From: Margaritifera margaritifera
Lineage: Eukaryota > Mollusca > Bivalvia > Unionida > Margaritiferidae
DNA: 64,000 bases
Direction of reading: 5' to 3'
Assembly: GCA_029931535.1 (NCBI GenBank)
Contig: JAQPZY010001670.1
Location: 7,123,501 to 7,187,500, forward strand
This document shows, piece by piece, positions 24,671 through 37,138 of the stretch; the first letter of the stretch is position 1, and each line of letters begins with the position of its first letter. Below the pieces are notes generated by a model. The model was not told the DNA's origin, made no database searches, and saw nothing but the letters and a program-made list of their open reading frames with translations. The position numbers were made by a program, and so were the translations under genes.

Positions 24671-24718
24671 GTTTCCCATCGTTTCGAGCTAAACAAGCTC
24701 TTCGTCAAGGGAAGAAAC
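24671..24718 (-). ncRNA. Decayed type I hammerhead-ribozyme-like motif, possibly from a Penelope-like element
   Basis: On the minus strand the order is: stem I strand GTTTC(TT)CCC, core TTGACGA, stem II GAGC-loop-GCTC, GAAA, a very short stem III (CGAT), then the stem I partner GGGAAAC. This is the hammerhead layout (CUGANGA / GAAA / helix I closure). Two invariant positions are off: the first core base is T instead of C, and the cleavage-site base is G. So I expect no activity. Penelope-like retroelements are known to carry minimal hammerheads and often sit beside simple repeats, as here next to (TA)n. Confidence 0.45.
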
Positions 24719-24739
24719 AATTTACATCCACAAAGGAAA

Positions 24740-26245
24740 CACCAAACACAAAAGCCAAGAAAAATTCTTGACTCCTACATGTTTAAATAACGGGGAAATA
24801 AACAAACAAAGGATAAACAATAGAAGAAAGAAAGAAGACAAAATTTTAAAAACGGTCTAAAACGGGTAAACTACATATCTGTGTTATGCTGCCATCAGCC
24901 CAACAAAGTTGTGTACAAATAATTCAAAGTGTTTATCGTGCATATCACGCCGAGGACCAAAGTGCCGTAAAGCCCACAATAAAAGTCCACGGTAACAGAA
25001 GAGCTCTAACCGTTTTGTTCAAAAAGTTTCTCATATGATGTTTTGCAAATATTTTTCCCAGGATCTTTTTCCGTATCCGAGATGTATATTGTATCGGTTA
25101 TACTGTAGACTGCACTTACAAAACGATGCATTTGGTGAGGTGTAATCGTGGATGAAAACTGAGATCAAGTTGTTTAAAAGCTACATGTGTTATTTGATAT
25201 CATATGGGTTCCCTAATCATAGCGAGCTTGTTACAAGAAAAATATTACGTTGGTACCATCATCTACGCAAATCCTTGGTTGATTCCAGCCAACGCCCTTG
25301 ATAGGTGGACATATTGTATAAGTCTACAACTGTTTGACATGGTAATAAATTTTGTCATCCACTACAAAACACCTGCTAATTAAAAAAGGCTCAGGCTGAA
25401 TGTATAGATTGTGTGGTAAATGACGTACATCAGGTAATACATGACTGAGATAATCAATTGTCTGGTCTAGCATTGATGGAGTTTAGCCTTTAATAGAGAC
25501 TGTATCAGTTAACCAGGCAGTTTTTAATAGTGAGGGATCAATTAGGCGCCATGCAAAGATTATTAATGTTAGGATTACAACCCATTGATTTCTCTTTTCC
25601 TATGACAGTTGGCAGTTCACACTGATGGGTCAACTGCGGCTGCGTCAACAGAGACAACAACTAAAGTGATTATAATAATTCCTATGGTGACAAGGACAAG
25701 AGAAGTAAGGAAAATTCGTAGAAATCCCAAATGCTGAGCTACCAGAAATGTTATCAAAATAGACTCTTAAGACAGATTCGTGAAATTCCGGGTGCATGGA
25801 CTCCCTAAGGGAGCAAGTTTTTATTTAGCTGCCATTGTGGAAAGTTGCTCCTTATTCCATCTGATTCGCTGATAGGCCTTATTTCCACCTGCTATCACAG
25901 ATCCACCTGTAAAGAAAAATATGTTAAATACTTGAAATCGAAATATCTGGGCAAACTTCAACAAGGACACAAGACCCATTTGTGTAGGCATCGTCAACTC
26001 CATTCCAACTGATTCTCTGGTATTGGGACAACTTTTATGTATATATTTTTTTAAATCCTTGTACTAGAGCGTTTTTTTTCTTTCTTTCTTTTATTAAAAC
26101 TTATATAATTTTGCATGGTATATGTATTCATATAGTATAAAATTGATAAATAACATGAAATTTTGACAAATGTACTTTTGAAACCATGATACGAGTATGG
26201 CATTGTCGAAAGTATGATAAAAAAGCTATAATTTTCGTCGATGTT
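24740..26245. other. No gene recognised
   Basis: If the hammerhead-like motif belongs to a Penelope element, its reverse transcriptase should be nearby, but no RT or GIY-YIG motif was recognised on either strand. Confidence 0.35.
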
Positions 26246-26249
26246 GCTT

Positions 26250-29145
26250 ATAGCAGTAGTTATCGGGGACGGTAATGCTATAAACGGGATGTTATGGCCA
26301 TAATGGAAATTTAATGTCCATAGGGTTAACAGTGTGGGTCCCTATAGCCTCAAGGGGAATGTTAACATGGAGGATGATCCTATAGTTATCCCACAGGGAA
26401 TTTAACATTATGGGTCACTATGGGTATCTATCAGAATTTAACACGAGGGTCAATCTGGATACAAGATAATTGAAACATTGTGGGTCACCATGAGGATCTA
26501 GCACACTTAATGAAAATCCAATCCAAGATAGAGTAGATAGTGGACCCGTGAAATATGAGGTCAATAGGACAACGGAGGTTAAGTCTGACAATCTAATCAT
26601 TCATATATCCAGAGAATTTTGTATCAACTATATTAGCAAATAGTGGCCACTCCCATTAATACACTCAATGCTGCCTGTTGGGTACATGGATATATCCTAG
26701 ATTGAAATATAAACTATTACCTCAGATTATGTTGGTGATATGGGTAAATTTGCATATATTGAACTGATTTTATAGATAGCGTAATCAAGGCAACTAACTA
26801 GTAATAACACTAAAATTCCGAAACTGAAACGAAAATTATCGGAGACAAAAAGATTCGAAATATCATATTGAAAGTTATGCCCCATACCTAAAGTCGTACT
26901 AACATCCAGAAACTGACACGAAATTTACCAGAGGAATATTTTAGAAAAATGGCCGAGACTGAAAGTAATATAAAAGTTACGAAACTGAAACAGAATGTAC
27001 CGGAGACAAAAAAAAAAAAAAAATAAAAATAAAAAAATAAAAAAAAAATCCTAAATATTCAAGTCGTAAAAAAAATTCTGAAACTGGCACGATATTTACC
27101 CTAATTAAAAAAAGAAACAGAATATTTTATTTAAAGGGCAGAGACTGGAAATAATACTTAAATTCCAAAACTGAAACGGAATTTAGCGGAGCCCAAAAAT
27201 AAAACCTAACATATTTTACTAAAATGCCCGAGACTAAAAGCAATACTAAAATTACTAAACTAACACGCAATTTAGATAAAACTAAAAAAAAATCCGGATT
27301 GTTTTCTTTTTAAAAATTCTGAACAAAATTGTAAAAACAAAAATAACATTGTAAAAATAATTTTTACAAATTGTAAGGAAAAGCAAAAAGTTATAAAATA
27401 ATTGTAAAAGAAATTGAAAATATTGCTAAAAATTATAAAATTGTAAAAGAAATTAAAAGATGCAGAAAAATGTTTAAAAAATCAACATACTATAAAAAAA
27501 ATTATTTGTAACAATTGTAAATTTTTTTTATAAAATGTATAAATTGTAGTGATTGACAAAATTTAAGAAAGTAAATTTCTTAAAAAAAACAAACAAAAAA
27601 TGCCAAATATTTTAAACCAAAATAAAAACATAAAATTACAACCTCCACAAAAGTTTTTAAATAAAATTTAAAAAAAATTTACAGAAATTAAAAAGCAAAA
27701 AACAAATTTAGAAAACAAAAATTTTAGCAAATTTCAACATAAATTTTTAAACAAAAATGTAAAAGTAAAAATACAAAATGCGAACCAAGAATATGAGAGA
27801 GAGAGAAAATAGAGCTAAAAAGCATGTTTCATTTACAAAAAAATTTAGAAAATAAAAGTAAAATTTAAAAACGACACATTTAAAACCAAAAGAAGAAAAA
27901 AAAAAAAAAAATGAAAATATTTAATTAAAAATTAGAAAAAAAGTTAGAAACAAATAAAACCAAGAGATTTTGTAAAAAATGGGTGTGTGAGGGAAGTGTA
28001 TGAGCACTCATACAAACTTACACACCTATATCCCATTACACGCATCGAAACGGAAGGGGTAGCTAATATACTTATATTTACATTATATACTCGATTATAT
28101 AAGTCGACTCGCCTATAAGTCGACCCCCACCTTTTTTTTTAGGGCTGTCAAGAGCCAATTTCTCTGTGACCCTCCTATAATTGGGGGTGTATTTTGCAAG
28201 TCAGATCCGTCTGAAGGGGTGACTTGTCGTCAGTGAGTCGGAGTTGCACTTTTGAAAAATAAAGAAGCCAAACTGGATACATAGATAGGAAAAATAAAGA
28301 CAAAACCAGTGTAAAATACAATTATATTATTGAGTGGAATATGTCACAAATAAATTGAAAACTTACAATTTGTCCATCTTCGTGTAATAAAATCCATTGA
28401 AATCCATAAGGCTTGACATTTTAAATCCATTTATATGATAAATCCATGAATTCAATTATAGGTCACATACCTGTATAAAAATAGTAGTTTCGAATGATCC
28501 GATTCACAATATCCCGTAATATGTTAATTCCACACGTCTTACAAATAAACAATGAAAGTCAAGTCCACACTTTTGTGATTCACAGTATCGTATCAATGTC
28601 ACTGTCTAATGTCATCTGGTACAAAGTCTATTGTTTGATAAAATTCTGAAATCCTCGGTAAACAACACTGACGGAGACTTCAATTTGCGGTAGTATTTAA
28701 TTTACCGGTAATATTTTCAAATTATTAAAATCCAAATAACTGTAGATACAAGTATTGTGTAATGAATACTGTCATGAAACGGATAAGCACAGTGCATACC
28801 ATATATGCGATTCTGAATGGGAATAGTGGCATGAAAACGTACAAATAGTTGAACTGACAGTATTTTTATGTACTGCAAACATCTAGAGTTTCCAACATTA
28901 CCCCTAGATTTATCAAATTTTTTTTATATGTCGCGCTTATAAGACGACCCCTACGCTGCATAAATAGAATTTTCAGTAAAAAAACATCGACTTATAAGCG
29001 AGTATAAACGGTACTATCCTAAATATCATTACACATGCAAAGCGAGTATTGGGTACCTAGTTTTGTTTTAAATGCACATACAATCTCACACAAAACGTAT
29101 GGGCCCTATGAGAACTGAACACGTGTAGCTTATATATTTTAATTT
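26250..29145 (-). repeat. Left arm of a large diverged inverted repeat
   Basis: Reverse-complement similarity to 32090-33850 is visible at three separated places. The outer 'TATGGCCATAATGG' block at 26270 pairs with 33810. The middle 'TACACTCAATGCTGCC' and 'TACCTCAGATTATGTT' blocks at 26660-26740 pair with 33170-33260. The inner 'GAACTGAACACGTGTAGCTT' block at 29105-29135 pairs with 32095-32125. Order is preserved. An A-rich tract (26990-27960) corresponds to a T-rich tract in the other arm. The left arm is about 1.1 kb longer, mostly because of the DNA element at 28080-29013. Confidence 0.8.
28080..29013. mobile_element. Putative non-autonomous DNA transposon with 'CTCGC(C/T)TATAAGTCGA' inverted ends
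   Basis: The left end reads TATACTCGAT...CTCGCCTATAAGTCGACC; the right end is the reverse complement of TTTATACTCGCTTATAAGTCGA. These form imperfect terminal inverted repeats enclosing about 930 bp. No transposase frame is visible. The target duplication is not clear. Superfamily is uncertain (mariner/pogo-like is a guess). Confidence 0.6.
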
Positions 29146-29149
29146 ACTA

Positions 29150-29784
29150 TTTAATATACCATCACATATGCAAACGGAAGTAGCCCTTGTTTGTTTGTTA
29201 TGCTGGTGTGGCCTTGACGAGTAAAGAGGTGTACTGGATTGTATAAATAAGTGTGTGATAGTCACCATCATCTACTTCTTTCCCTTGTTTGTTTTTATGT
29301 AGATGATGTTGGTGAGTAAAGAGGTGTACTGGATTGTATAAGATATTTTCTGTAATTGGGTATGCTTTTGACATCTTTCCATCCTATTGGTTAACTCCTG
29401 TTCCAATTTTTATCCACGACTCAATTCTCATCAATGTATAGTGTGATTGTATGTATGTATGTATGTATGTATGTATGTATGTATGTATGTATGTATGTAT
29501 GTATGTATGTATGTATGTATGTATGTATTCATTATAAAAAGAAAAAAGTCAACTACCCCTTGTTTGTTTGTAAGGACGTGTTGGCTTGTTTATTAATGTG
29601 TTTGTTTGTACATAAGCAGGTGTGAGTGACCCTCAAATGCCCTCTTTCCCGTCTGTTTTGTTTGTACCTGTGTGTTTGATTGTGGGAGTGTGTGATTGTT
29701 TGTCCATAAGTAGGTATTAGAACCCTACCTTTTCCCTCCTCTGTTTTGTTTGTATGTGTGGTGTTGGGTAGTAAGGATGCGTAT
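29150..29784. repeat. GT-rich minisatellite, left part, with (ATGT)n
   Basis: Degenerate units carry 'CCCTTGTTTGTTTGTA', 'AAGTAGGTGTGAGTGACC' and 'GTGTACTGGATTGTATAA'. A pure (GTAT)n tract of about 80 bp lies at 29449-29528. The array resumes in the same orientation at 31106, after the hAT element. Confidence 0.8.
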
Positions 29785-31097
29785 TAGAGCTGTCACATTT
29801 ACACAAGATCGTTTCGTGTTAGCCTTGTAAATGTTTACAAAACCTGCCTTTCGTTCAAACGAAAAATGAAGCGCTTGACAGAATGACATAAGTTTGTATT
29901 CCTGTCTTATTCAAAATGGCTGAAATTAAGCATATCAAACGATATCCAGTTTGGAAATATTTCACAATTGTTGATGCCAGCATAAAACAAAAAGCTAAGT
30001 ATATCATGTGCTCTACAAAGGTTTCCTACACTGAGGGTAGCATCAGTGCTATAACCGACCACTTGAAACATAGACACAGGTCTCTTAAGAACGAGCACGT
30101 GATCTCTGGCAAAAGACTAAAGAGTACTCACCTAACAGCCAAGTACTGCATTTCAGTCACCAGTGTTATGTCTAAAGGGAAGAGGCAGAGATGTATTGAA
30201 AAACTAGCCACAATGAATGCGTGTGATCTCTGATCACTCAGTATAATTAAAGGGGAAGGATTCTAAAGTATTTTGCCGAATTAAACGATTGTAAAATTGC
30301 CATGAAAAACAACACTTTCCAAATATGTTCCTGTCTGCTATGCAATTATACTAGTTACAACTTTTGAGATGACCCCACTGCTAGGCGCAAGAGCCAAGCA
30401 GCTGACTGTACTAGTGGGGAAAAAAGTTATGCCACACCTATTTTTTCAAAGGCGTTAATGCTAGGACTGAAATTCATATATCCGAACTTTTCAGGAATAT
30501 TGAAAGAGAAAATTAAGAGAACGTCTTTAATTGTTCGCTTGTAAATCCAAGGTGACTGATTTGCACGGTTCTTCATTATGTCTATGAGGTAATAGTGTGG
30601 TGGACTTTTTTCAATAGTGTAGTAATCGAATATACATTTTGTAACTTTTGATCTACATGTGCAACTGATGTTTAAGGATATTTACGTACCAGGACATATG
30701 GAAGTTTAAGTTTTTAATCTTAATAACATTGTTATTATTTTATGAAATCATTAGAACATTAGAGCAATGAGTCGATCAGTATTCCAGAATACACATTGTC
30801 TTGCTCATGTTTCTTGATACATGTAGCGGTCGTTGTTCTGTCAAAATTCGAGCGGAAGCTTAAGTAAATAGGTAAATAGTGTTATCAAGTAATCTGAATT
30901 ATTGTGGAAAATACTTATTTTTGGACTAAATAAAGAAAACTTTACTTTTCCGATCAATATCCGTAATGGAAACAACTGACATTTGGCACAAATTGACAGT
31001 TCTGGCATGCAAGTGATTAATCACGTTTAAACGGAATCGTTTCGTGTTCCAATGGTCGTACACACGTTTATGATTTTTTGTAAACGTGACAGCCTTA
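29785..31097 (+). mobile_element. hAT-superfamily transposon, internally deleted, with TIRs and 8-bp TSD
   Basis: The left end TAGAGCTGTCACATTTACA and the right end (reverse complement TAAGGCTGTCACGTTTACA) are matching terminal inverted repeats. Flanks ATGCGTAT (29777-29784) and GTGTGTAT (31098-31105) match at 6 of 8 positions, as expected of an aged 8-bp hAT duplication. At 1.3 kb it is too short to be autonomous; it keeps the 5' part of a transposase gene (next entry). Confidence 0.85.
29916..30287 (+). pseudogene. hAT transposase N-terminal fragment with BED zinc finger
   Basis: An ATG-started frame of 105 codons encodes a BED-type finger: an aromatic 'VWKYF' entry (residues 12-16), then Y29-x2-C32 and H49-x4-H54 in 'DHLKHRHR'. 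The first zinc ligand, normally Cys, is Tyr. After the stop at codon 106 the same frame continues with 'SIIKGEGF', the hallmark start of the hAT catalytic region ('LSIVEGEGF' type), then further stops. So this is a broken transposase, not a host gene. BED fingers bind the transposon ends in intact relatives. Confidence 0.85.
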
Positions 31098-31105
31098 GTG
31101 TGTAT

Positions 31106-31372
31106 TTATTTGTTCATAAGTAGGTATGAATGACTATAGTCTATCACCGTTCCCTCCACTGTATTGTTAAGAAGAATGTTTACCTGTTTGTTTCTTTTTT
31201 TCTTAATAAGGATGTGTGGTTGTCCATAAGTAGGTGTGAGTGACCCCTCACCTATCCCCTTTCCATAGTCTCTTGTTTTTATGTGTCGGTGCTTGTCCTT
31301 ACGAACGTGTGTGGGTCTGAAAGAATAGGTGTTAGTCCTCATAACTCTATCCGTACTTTACATCCCCCTTAC

Positions 31373-31447
<75 letters not shown>

Positions 31448-32105
31448 TGTGTGTGTGTGTGTGTGTTGGTCATAAAAATGGGCATTGTTTAGTAAGGATA
31501 TGTTTTATTAAGTAAGACTGTGTGTTGGTCAGGAGAACTGTATGATAGTAACAATTACCTCTTCGCTTCCTTCCCACGTCCGTTTGTTTGTATATATAAG
31601 TTTTCGTCTTTAAAAACGTTTGTTAGTGACCATTTTATATTCCGTACCTTCCCTCATCGATTTGTTTGTATGTGTGGGTGTTGGACTGTAAAAAAATGTC
31701 ATCGTCTTTAATTAGATGTAACTTTCTCTTTCTTTCCATTCTATTTGTTCCCCACTATTAAATTTAAATTCTCTGTTTTGTTTGTGTGTATCCGTGTTTC
31801 TATGAAATTATGTGCATTAAAAAAAAAAAAAGAGAAAAAATAAATAAATAAAAAATAAAATACCCTAGCCCATTTGCGTGTGTGATGGTATATTGGACAG
31901 TATATCTAAGCGTATGAGCTACCTCCCTTCCGTTTGGTTGTGTGTTTGTATATTGGATAGTATATCTAAGTATATGAACTACCTCCCTTCCGTTTGGATG
32001 TGTGTTTGTATATTGGATAGTATATCTAAGTATATGAACTACCTCCCTTCCGTTTGGATGTGTGTTTGTATATTGGATAGTATATCTAAGTATATGAGCT
32101 ACGCA
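31106..32105. repeat. GT-rich minisatellite, right part; includes (TG)n(AG)n(TG)n and four 60-bp units
   Basis: 'TCCATAAGTAGGTGTGAGTG' and related phrases continue the 29150-29784 array. A compound (TG)-(AG)-(TG) tract lies at 31375-31466. From about 31865 to 32105 the units become nearly identical at exactly 60 bp ('CCTTCCGTTTGGATGTGTGT' ... 'GGATAGTATATCTAAGTATA'). Confidence 0.85.
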
Positions 32106-33850
32106 TGTTCAATTCTCATAGGGCCAATATATTTTTAATTTTTGAATTCAAACTTGTACTTTAATTTTTTAAAATATTGCATTTAAATGTTTTTTTAAAA
32201 AAAATAAATTTATTTTATTTCTTAAATGTTTTGTTTATGAATCATGTTTTTGTTTTTATTCTTTAATGCTTTCTTTCTTTTTTCGATCTTTTCTGGATGT
32301 TCTAGGGCGATATTTTCCTTCACATCCACGTGACTCATACTGATTTGTTACAAATTTAACTTTTGTTTCAATTACTGTTTTAAATTTTGGTTGTAGTTTC
32401 TTTTTCTTTTTAAAAAAAAATTGTTTTTGTAAATACTGTAATCTGTTTTCAAAGTATTTATTTGTAATTTCATTTTTTTTAAATGCTTTGTTTTTATGTT
32501 TCATTTGTTAAAAAGTTTTTAATGTTAAATTTTGTTTATTTTGCAGTTTTTCATCTTTTTAAGATTGTTTGCAATTCTAAAACAACTTTTAGTTTGATAA
32601 ATTTTTGAATTTTATTCAACAATTTTGCAAGCTTTTAAATTTGTTAAAAATAATTTTTGATTTTTTAAATAATTATTGTATTATTTGTTTGAGGGGAAAT
32701 TTTTGCATTTTTTAAATGTTTAACATTTAAAAAAAACAGCTTTATTTATTTTGTTTCGGATTTTGTTTAGCCTCATTTAAATTCGGTGTCTGTTTCATAA
32801 TTTTAGTATTCGGGTTTTTTTTCTCTGATCAATTCCTATATAAGTTTCAGAATGGTTTCTATTATAATATTCCCGAATGATTTAGTCACCATTACAATCA
32901 TGTTCAGTTTCATAATTATATTATTACTTGTAGTCTTGGATATTTTAATAAAACATTCAGGTTAATTCCCTGTCAGTTTAAGAGGTTTATAATGACTTTT
33001 AGTCTAAGCAATATTTTGAATATAATATTCCAGATTTTGTTGTTGTTGTTGTTGTTGGTCTCCACTACATTCTGTTTCACTTTCTAAATTTTAGTGTTAT
33101 TATGAGTTGGTTATCTTAATTACAGCTATTTAATATATCAGAATAAAATATGCAAAGTTACCTACACCGCTAACATAATCTGAGGTATAGGTAATGGTTT
33201 ATATATAAATCTAGAATATATGCATGTAACTGCTAGGCAGCACTGAGTGTATAAATGCAAGAGGCTACTCACTAATATAGCTGATGTGAAGTTTCCGGAT
33301 TTACTAATGGTTTGAGGATAATGCCTAACTTCCGTTGTCATCATGGCCACAATTATCACTAGCCTACTATATTTTCAATTGAATTGTCATTAAGTGTGTT
33401 AGATCCCCAAAGTGACGCAGAATGTTAAATTCCCCTTGTACACAGACTGATCCTCATGTTAAATTCCCGTAGGGTCATCTTCCATGTTAAAATTCCTCTT
33501 GTGACCATAGTGTCATACTCCACGTTAAAATTCCCCTTAGGGCCATAGTGGCCCGCAATGTTAATCCTATGGACGTTTTAACATGAAATCCCCCTTGTGG
33601 CCATACCAGCCCGAATCAAAATGGCAGCATAATGTTAAATTCTCCTTGTGCCCAGAGTGTCATACCCCATTTTAAAATTCCCCTTGTAGCCATAGTGGCC
33701 CCCAATTTTAAATTCCTCTTGTGGCCATAGTGTCCCCAATGTTTAACCTTTGGATGTTTTTAACATTAAATTCCCCAAAATGGAGGGCTAATGTTAAATT
33801 CCCATTATGGCCATACAGTTTCATTTGTGGCTATACCATTCCCGCGAACT
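32090..33850 (+). repeat. Right arm of the large inverted repeat
   Basis: Partner of 26250-29145. The outer part (33390-33840) is itself a degenerate tandem repeat around 'ATGTTAAATTCCCCTTGTGG' and 'CCATAGTG'. The middle is T-rich (32140-32800). No coding sequence was seen. Confidence 0.8.
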
Positions 33851-34589
33851 AATTATATTGTTGAAAAATAATCATCAGGAATTGGATTTTCCTTAAAAGA
33901 ATTTACTAAATCAGCAGAGCATAAAAGTAAGCAATGTGTGGAAACAATTCGCCTAAACATTTATCCTTCTGATACGATGACCAAATCTGTGACCTTTTCC
34001 ATGAAGTATTTTCCACAGAGTTTGTGGTTTTGTGGCAGAACTCGAATGTTTGGGATTTTTCTTCATGTATAGCGCCATACTTCATGCTCATTTTAGCTTT
34101 ATGATTGTTTCTATGTGTTATCAATTAATTATATAAGGATATATGGCAGAACTTAATGTACATTTGTCCCATGAAAGGCCGTTTTTAAACTCTACAATTT
34201 AATATCAAGAAGACAATTTTTAAAGTATATTTTGCATAAATTGTATCATAATTCTCTAATTATGTTCCCCCACCCAACCCCGCATAAAAAGAGTAGGATT
34301 GCAACTTTAATTTGAGATGAAATAAAGTAAGAAATAAGCAATTTTCTTCAATGTTTGTTTTTATAGTGGGGTTTATTTGACTTGGAGATGTATTTACCAC
34401 AGAGTGCAAGTGAGTACCTTCAGAAGTTTACTCAGAAAAATCAAATAATAAAAAATGTATATTTTAAAGACAAATTAATGAGGTGTGCAACTATGTTGAA
34501 CACAGAAAGTTACTTTTCAAGCGAATCAAAAATGTTGTTGGAAACTTACAATACTCCTATGATATATTGAACTTTGTACACTGTACTGT
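33851..34589. other. No feature recognised
   Basis: Single-copy-looking AT-rich sequence between the inverted repeat and the next minisatellite. Short frames on both strands show no domain. Confidence 0.4.
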
Positions 34590-35262
34590 GTGTTCAGTAA
34601 AGCTCAGTCAATAGAGTGAATCCACATTGTGGCGTGTGTTCATATTAGCTGAGTCAATAGAATGAATCACCGTATCGTGTGTTCAGATTAGGTCCGTCAA
34701 TAGAGTGACTCCACACTGTACTGTGTTCAGATTAGCCAAGTCATTAGAGTGAATCTACACCATGCCATGTGTTCAGAATTAGCTTACTCAAATGAGTGAA
34801 TTCACACTGTACTGTGTGTTCAGATTATCTCAGTCAACAGAGTGAATTCACACAGTACCGTATTTTCAGAGTAGCTCAGTGAAAAGAGTGAATCCACACC
34901 GTACCGCAGTTTGTTCAGATTAGCTCAGTCAAGAGTGAATCCACACCGTACTGTGTTCAAATTAGTTCAGTCAATAGAGTGAATCCACACTGTACTGTGT
35001 CCAGATTAGCTCAGTCAATAGAGTGAATCCACACCGTACTGTGTTAAGATTAGCTCAGTCAAAAGAGTGAATCCACACCATACTGTGTTCAAATTAGCTC
35101 AGTCAAATGACTGAATTCCCACTGTGCTCTTGTGTTCAGATTAGCTGTCAAAAGAGTGAATCCACAACATACTGTGTTCAAATTAGCTGTCAAAAGACTG
35201 AATTCCCACCGTACTCTTGTGTTCAGATTAGCTCTGTCCATAGAGTGAATCCATATTGTGCC
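34590..35262. repeat. ~44-bp tandem repeat, about 15 units
   Basis: 'GTGAATCCACACCGTACTGT' plus 'GTTCAGATTAGCTCAGTCAA' recurs with drift and small indels, including a subset with 'TCAAAAGACTGAATTCCCAC'. Confidence 0.92.
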
Positions 35263-35702
35263 AGAGATACCGAATTTTAAAACCTGTTGGAGGACTTAAT
35301 GATTTCTTTCTTTATTGTTACTGTTAGCTTCTCACACTAAATTTTGTGCATCTTATCTGAGTAAAATTAAACGGATAAGATGCAATTGGTACCATTGTCA
35401 TTTTGTCTTATTGTCTAAAAATGCAATATGTGTGTAGCCTAAATATACCATACACGTCATGTATTAGGTTAGCTCATATGACTAGTCACTTGAAAACCTG
35501 AGCAAGAAAAAAAAATTCATTAAACCAGGCCTCCTCCTTCTTCATTTTTCCCACTTAAAACACAATAATTACTGTATATAATGTTAGGTAGCACAAATTG
35601 ATAAACGTTATCATGACGGAAAAAAATAACAAACTTATCATGCGCTGCCCTGTGCAAAAATGTCACTAGCATGCAATAATGTTTTAAGTTTTTTAATTTG
35701 TG
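35263..35702. other. No feature recognised
   Basis: Spacer between two unrelated minisatellites; no exon or RNA recognised. Confidence 0.4.
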
Positions 35703-36172
35703 GATTTTTATTGCATTCGATGCTGTACATAGTGAAAGATTGCCCCCCATTGACAGATTGAATTCGATGCTGCACATAGTGAAAGATTGCCCCCCCCCCC
35801 CCCATTGACAGATTACATCCTATGCTGTACACAGTGAAAGATTGCCTACCATTGACAGATTGCATTTGATGCTGTACATAGTGAAAGATTGCCCCCCATT
35901 GACTGATTACATTTGATGCTGTACATAGTGAAAGATTGCCCCCCACTGACAGATTGCATTCGATGCTGTACATAGTGAAAGAGTGCCCTCATTGACAGAT
36001 TGTATTCGATGCTGTACATAGTGAAAGATTGCTCCTATTGTCAGATTGCATTCGATGCTGTACAGTGAAAGATTGCGCCCCCATTGACAGATTGCATTCT
36101 ATGCTGCACATAGTGAAAGATTGGCCCCTATTGACAGATTGCATTCGATGCTGTACATAGTGAAAGATTGCT
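35703..36172. repeat. ~48-bp tandem repeat with C-runs, about 10 units
   Basis: 'ATTGACAGATTGCATTCGAT' plus 'GCTGTACATAGTGAAAGATT' recurs, separated by C-runs of 4-14. Minus-strand frames that repeat a short peptide are artefacts of the period. Confidence 0.92.
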
Positions 36173-36302
36173 TTTATTTAAAACAAAACAAAACAACCTT
36201 CAGTTTAAAAATGGCAGCGAAACGAAAGTAGAAAACTGTGTTGCCCATCACCAGGAACAAGAAAGAGGTGACGGAGGATTGCATTTTCTTACTTTGGCTT
36301 TA

Positions 36303-37005
36303 ACTCTTTCAAACAGCAGATGATAAGACATTGTTTCTTACCATTACACTTTCAAACAGTAGATGATAAGACGTTGTTTCTTACCATCACACTTTCAAAA
36401 CAGTAGATGATAAGACACTGTTTCTTACCATCACACTTTCAAATAGCAGATGATAAGACGCTGTTTCTTGCCATCACACATTCAAATAGCAGATGATAAG
36501 ACGTTGTTTCTTGCCATCACACTTTCAAATAGCAGATACTAAGACTTTGTTTCTTACCATCATACTTTCAAATAGCAGATGATAAGACATTGTTTCTTAC
36601 CATCACACTTTCAAACAGCAGATGATAAGACGTTGTTTCTTACCATTACTTTCAAATAGCAGATGATAAGACGTCGTTTCTTACCTTCACACTTTCAAAT
36701 AGCAGCAGATAAGACGTTGTTTCTTACCATCACACTTTCAAATAGCAGACGATAAGACGTTGTTTCTTACCATCACACTTTTAAAAAGCAGATGATAAGA
36801 CGTTGTTTCTTACCATCACACTTTCAAATAGCAGATGATAAGACATTGTTTCTTACCATCACACTTTCAAATAGCAGATGATAAGACGTTGTTCCTACCA
36901 TCACACTTTCAAAAAGCAGACGACAAGACACTGTGTCTTACCATTACACTTTCAAATAGCAGATGATAAAACATTGTTCTTTTACCATCACACTTTCAAA
37001 TAGGC
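36303..37005. repeat. 43-bp tandem repeat, about 16 units
   Basis: 'TTACCATCACACTTTCAAAT' plus 'AGCAGATGATAAGACGTTGT' recurs at 43 bp with scattered substitutions. Confidence 0.95.
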
Positions 37006-37138
37006 AGTGAAAAAAGTTAAAGAAAAATTGCTAACAGCGAAAAAAAAAAATCTTGTGCGCTTAAAAATCATTCTTTACTCTGTATCATAATGATTATTAA
37101 ATATTTGAGAATAATAGCATCAAAATCGTTTCCAATTT

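Noticed and set aside
24327..24720. 100-codon frames on both strands with long Tyr/Ile runs
   Set aside because: They consist of a SINE plus a (TA)n tract.
34590..37005. CRISPR-like regular repeats
   Set aside because: Units are contiguous, with no unique spacers, in a eukaryotic genome; they are minisatellites.
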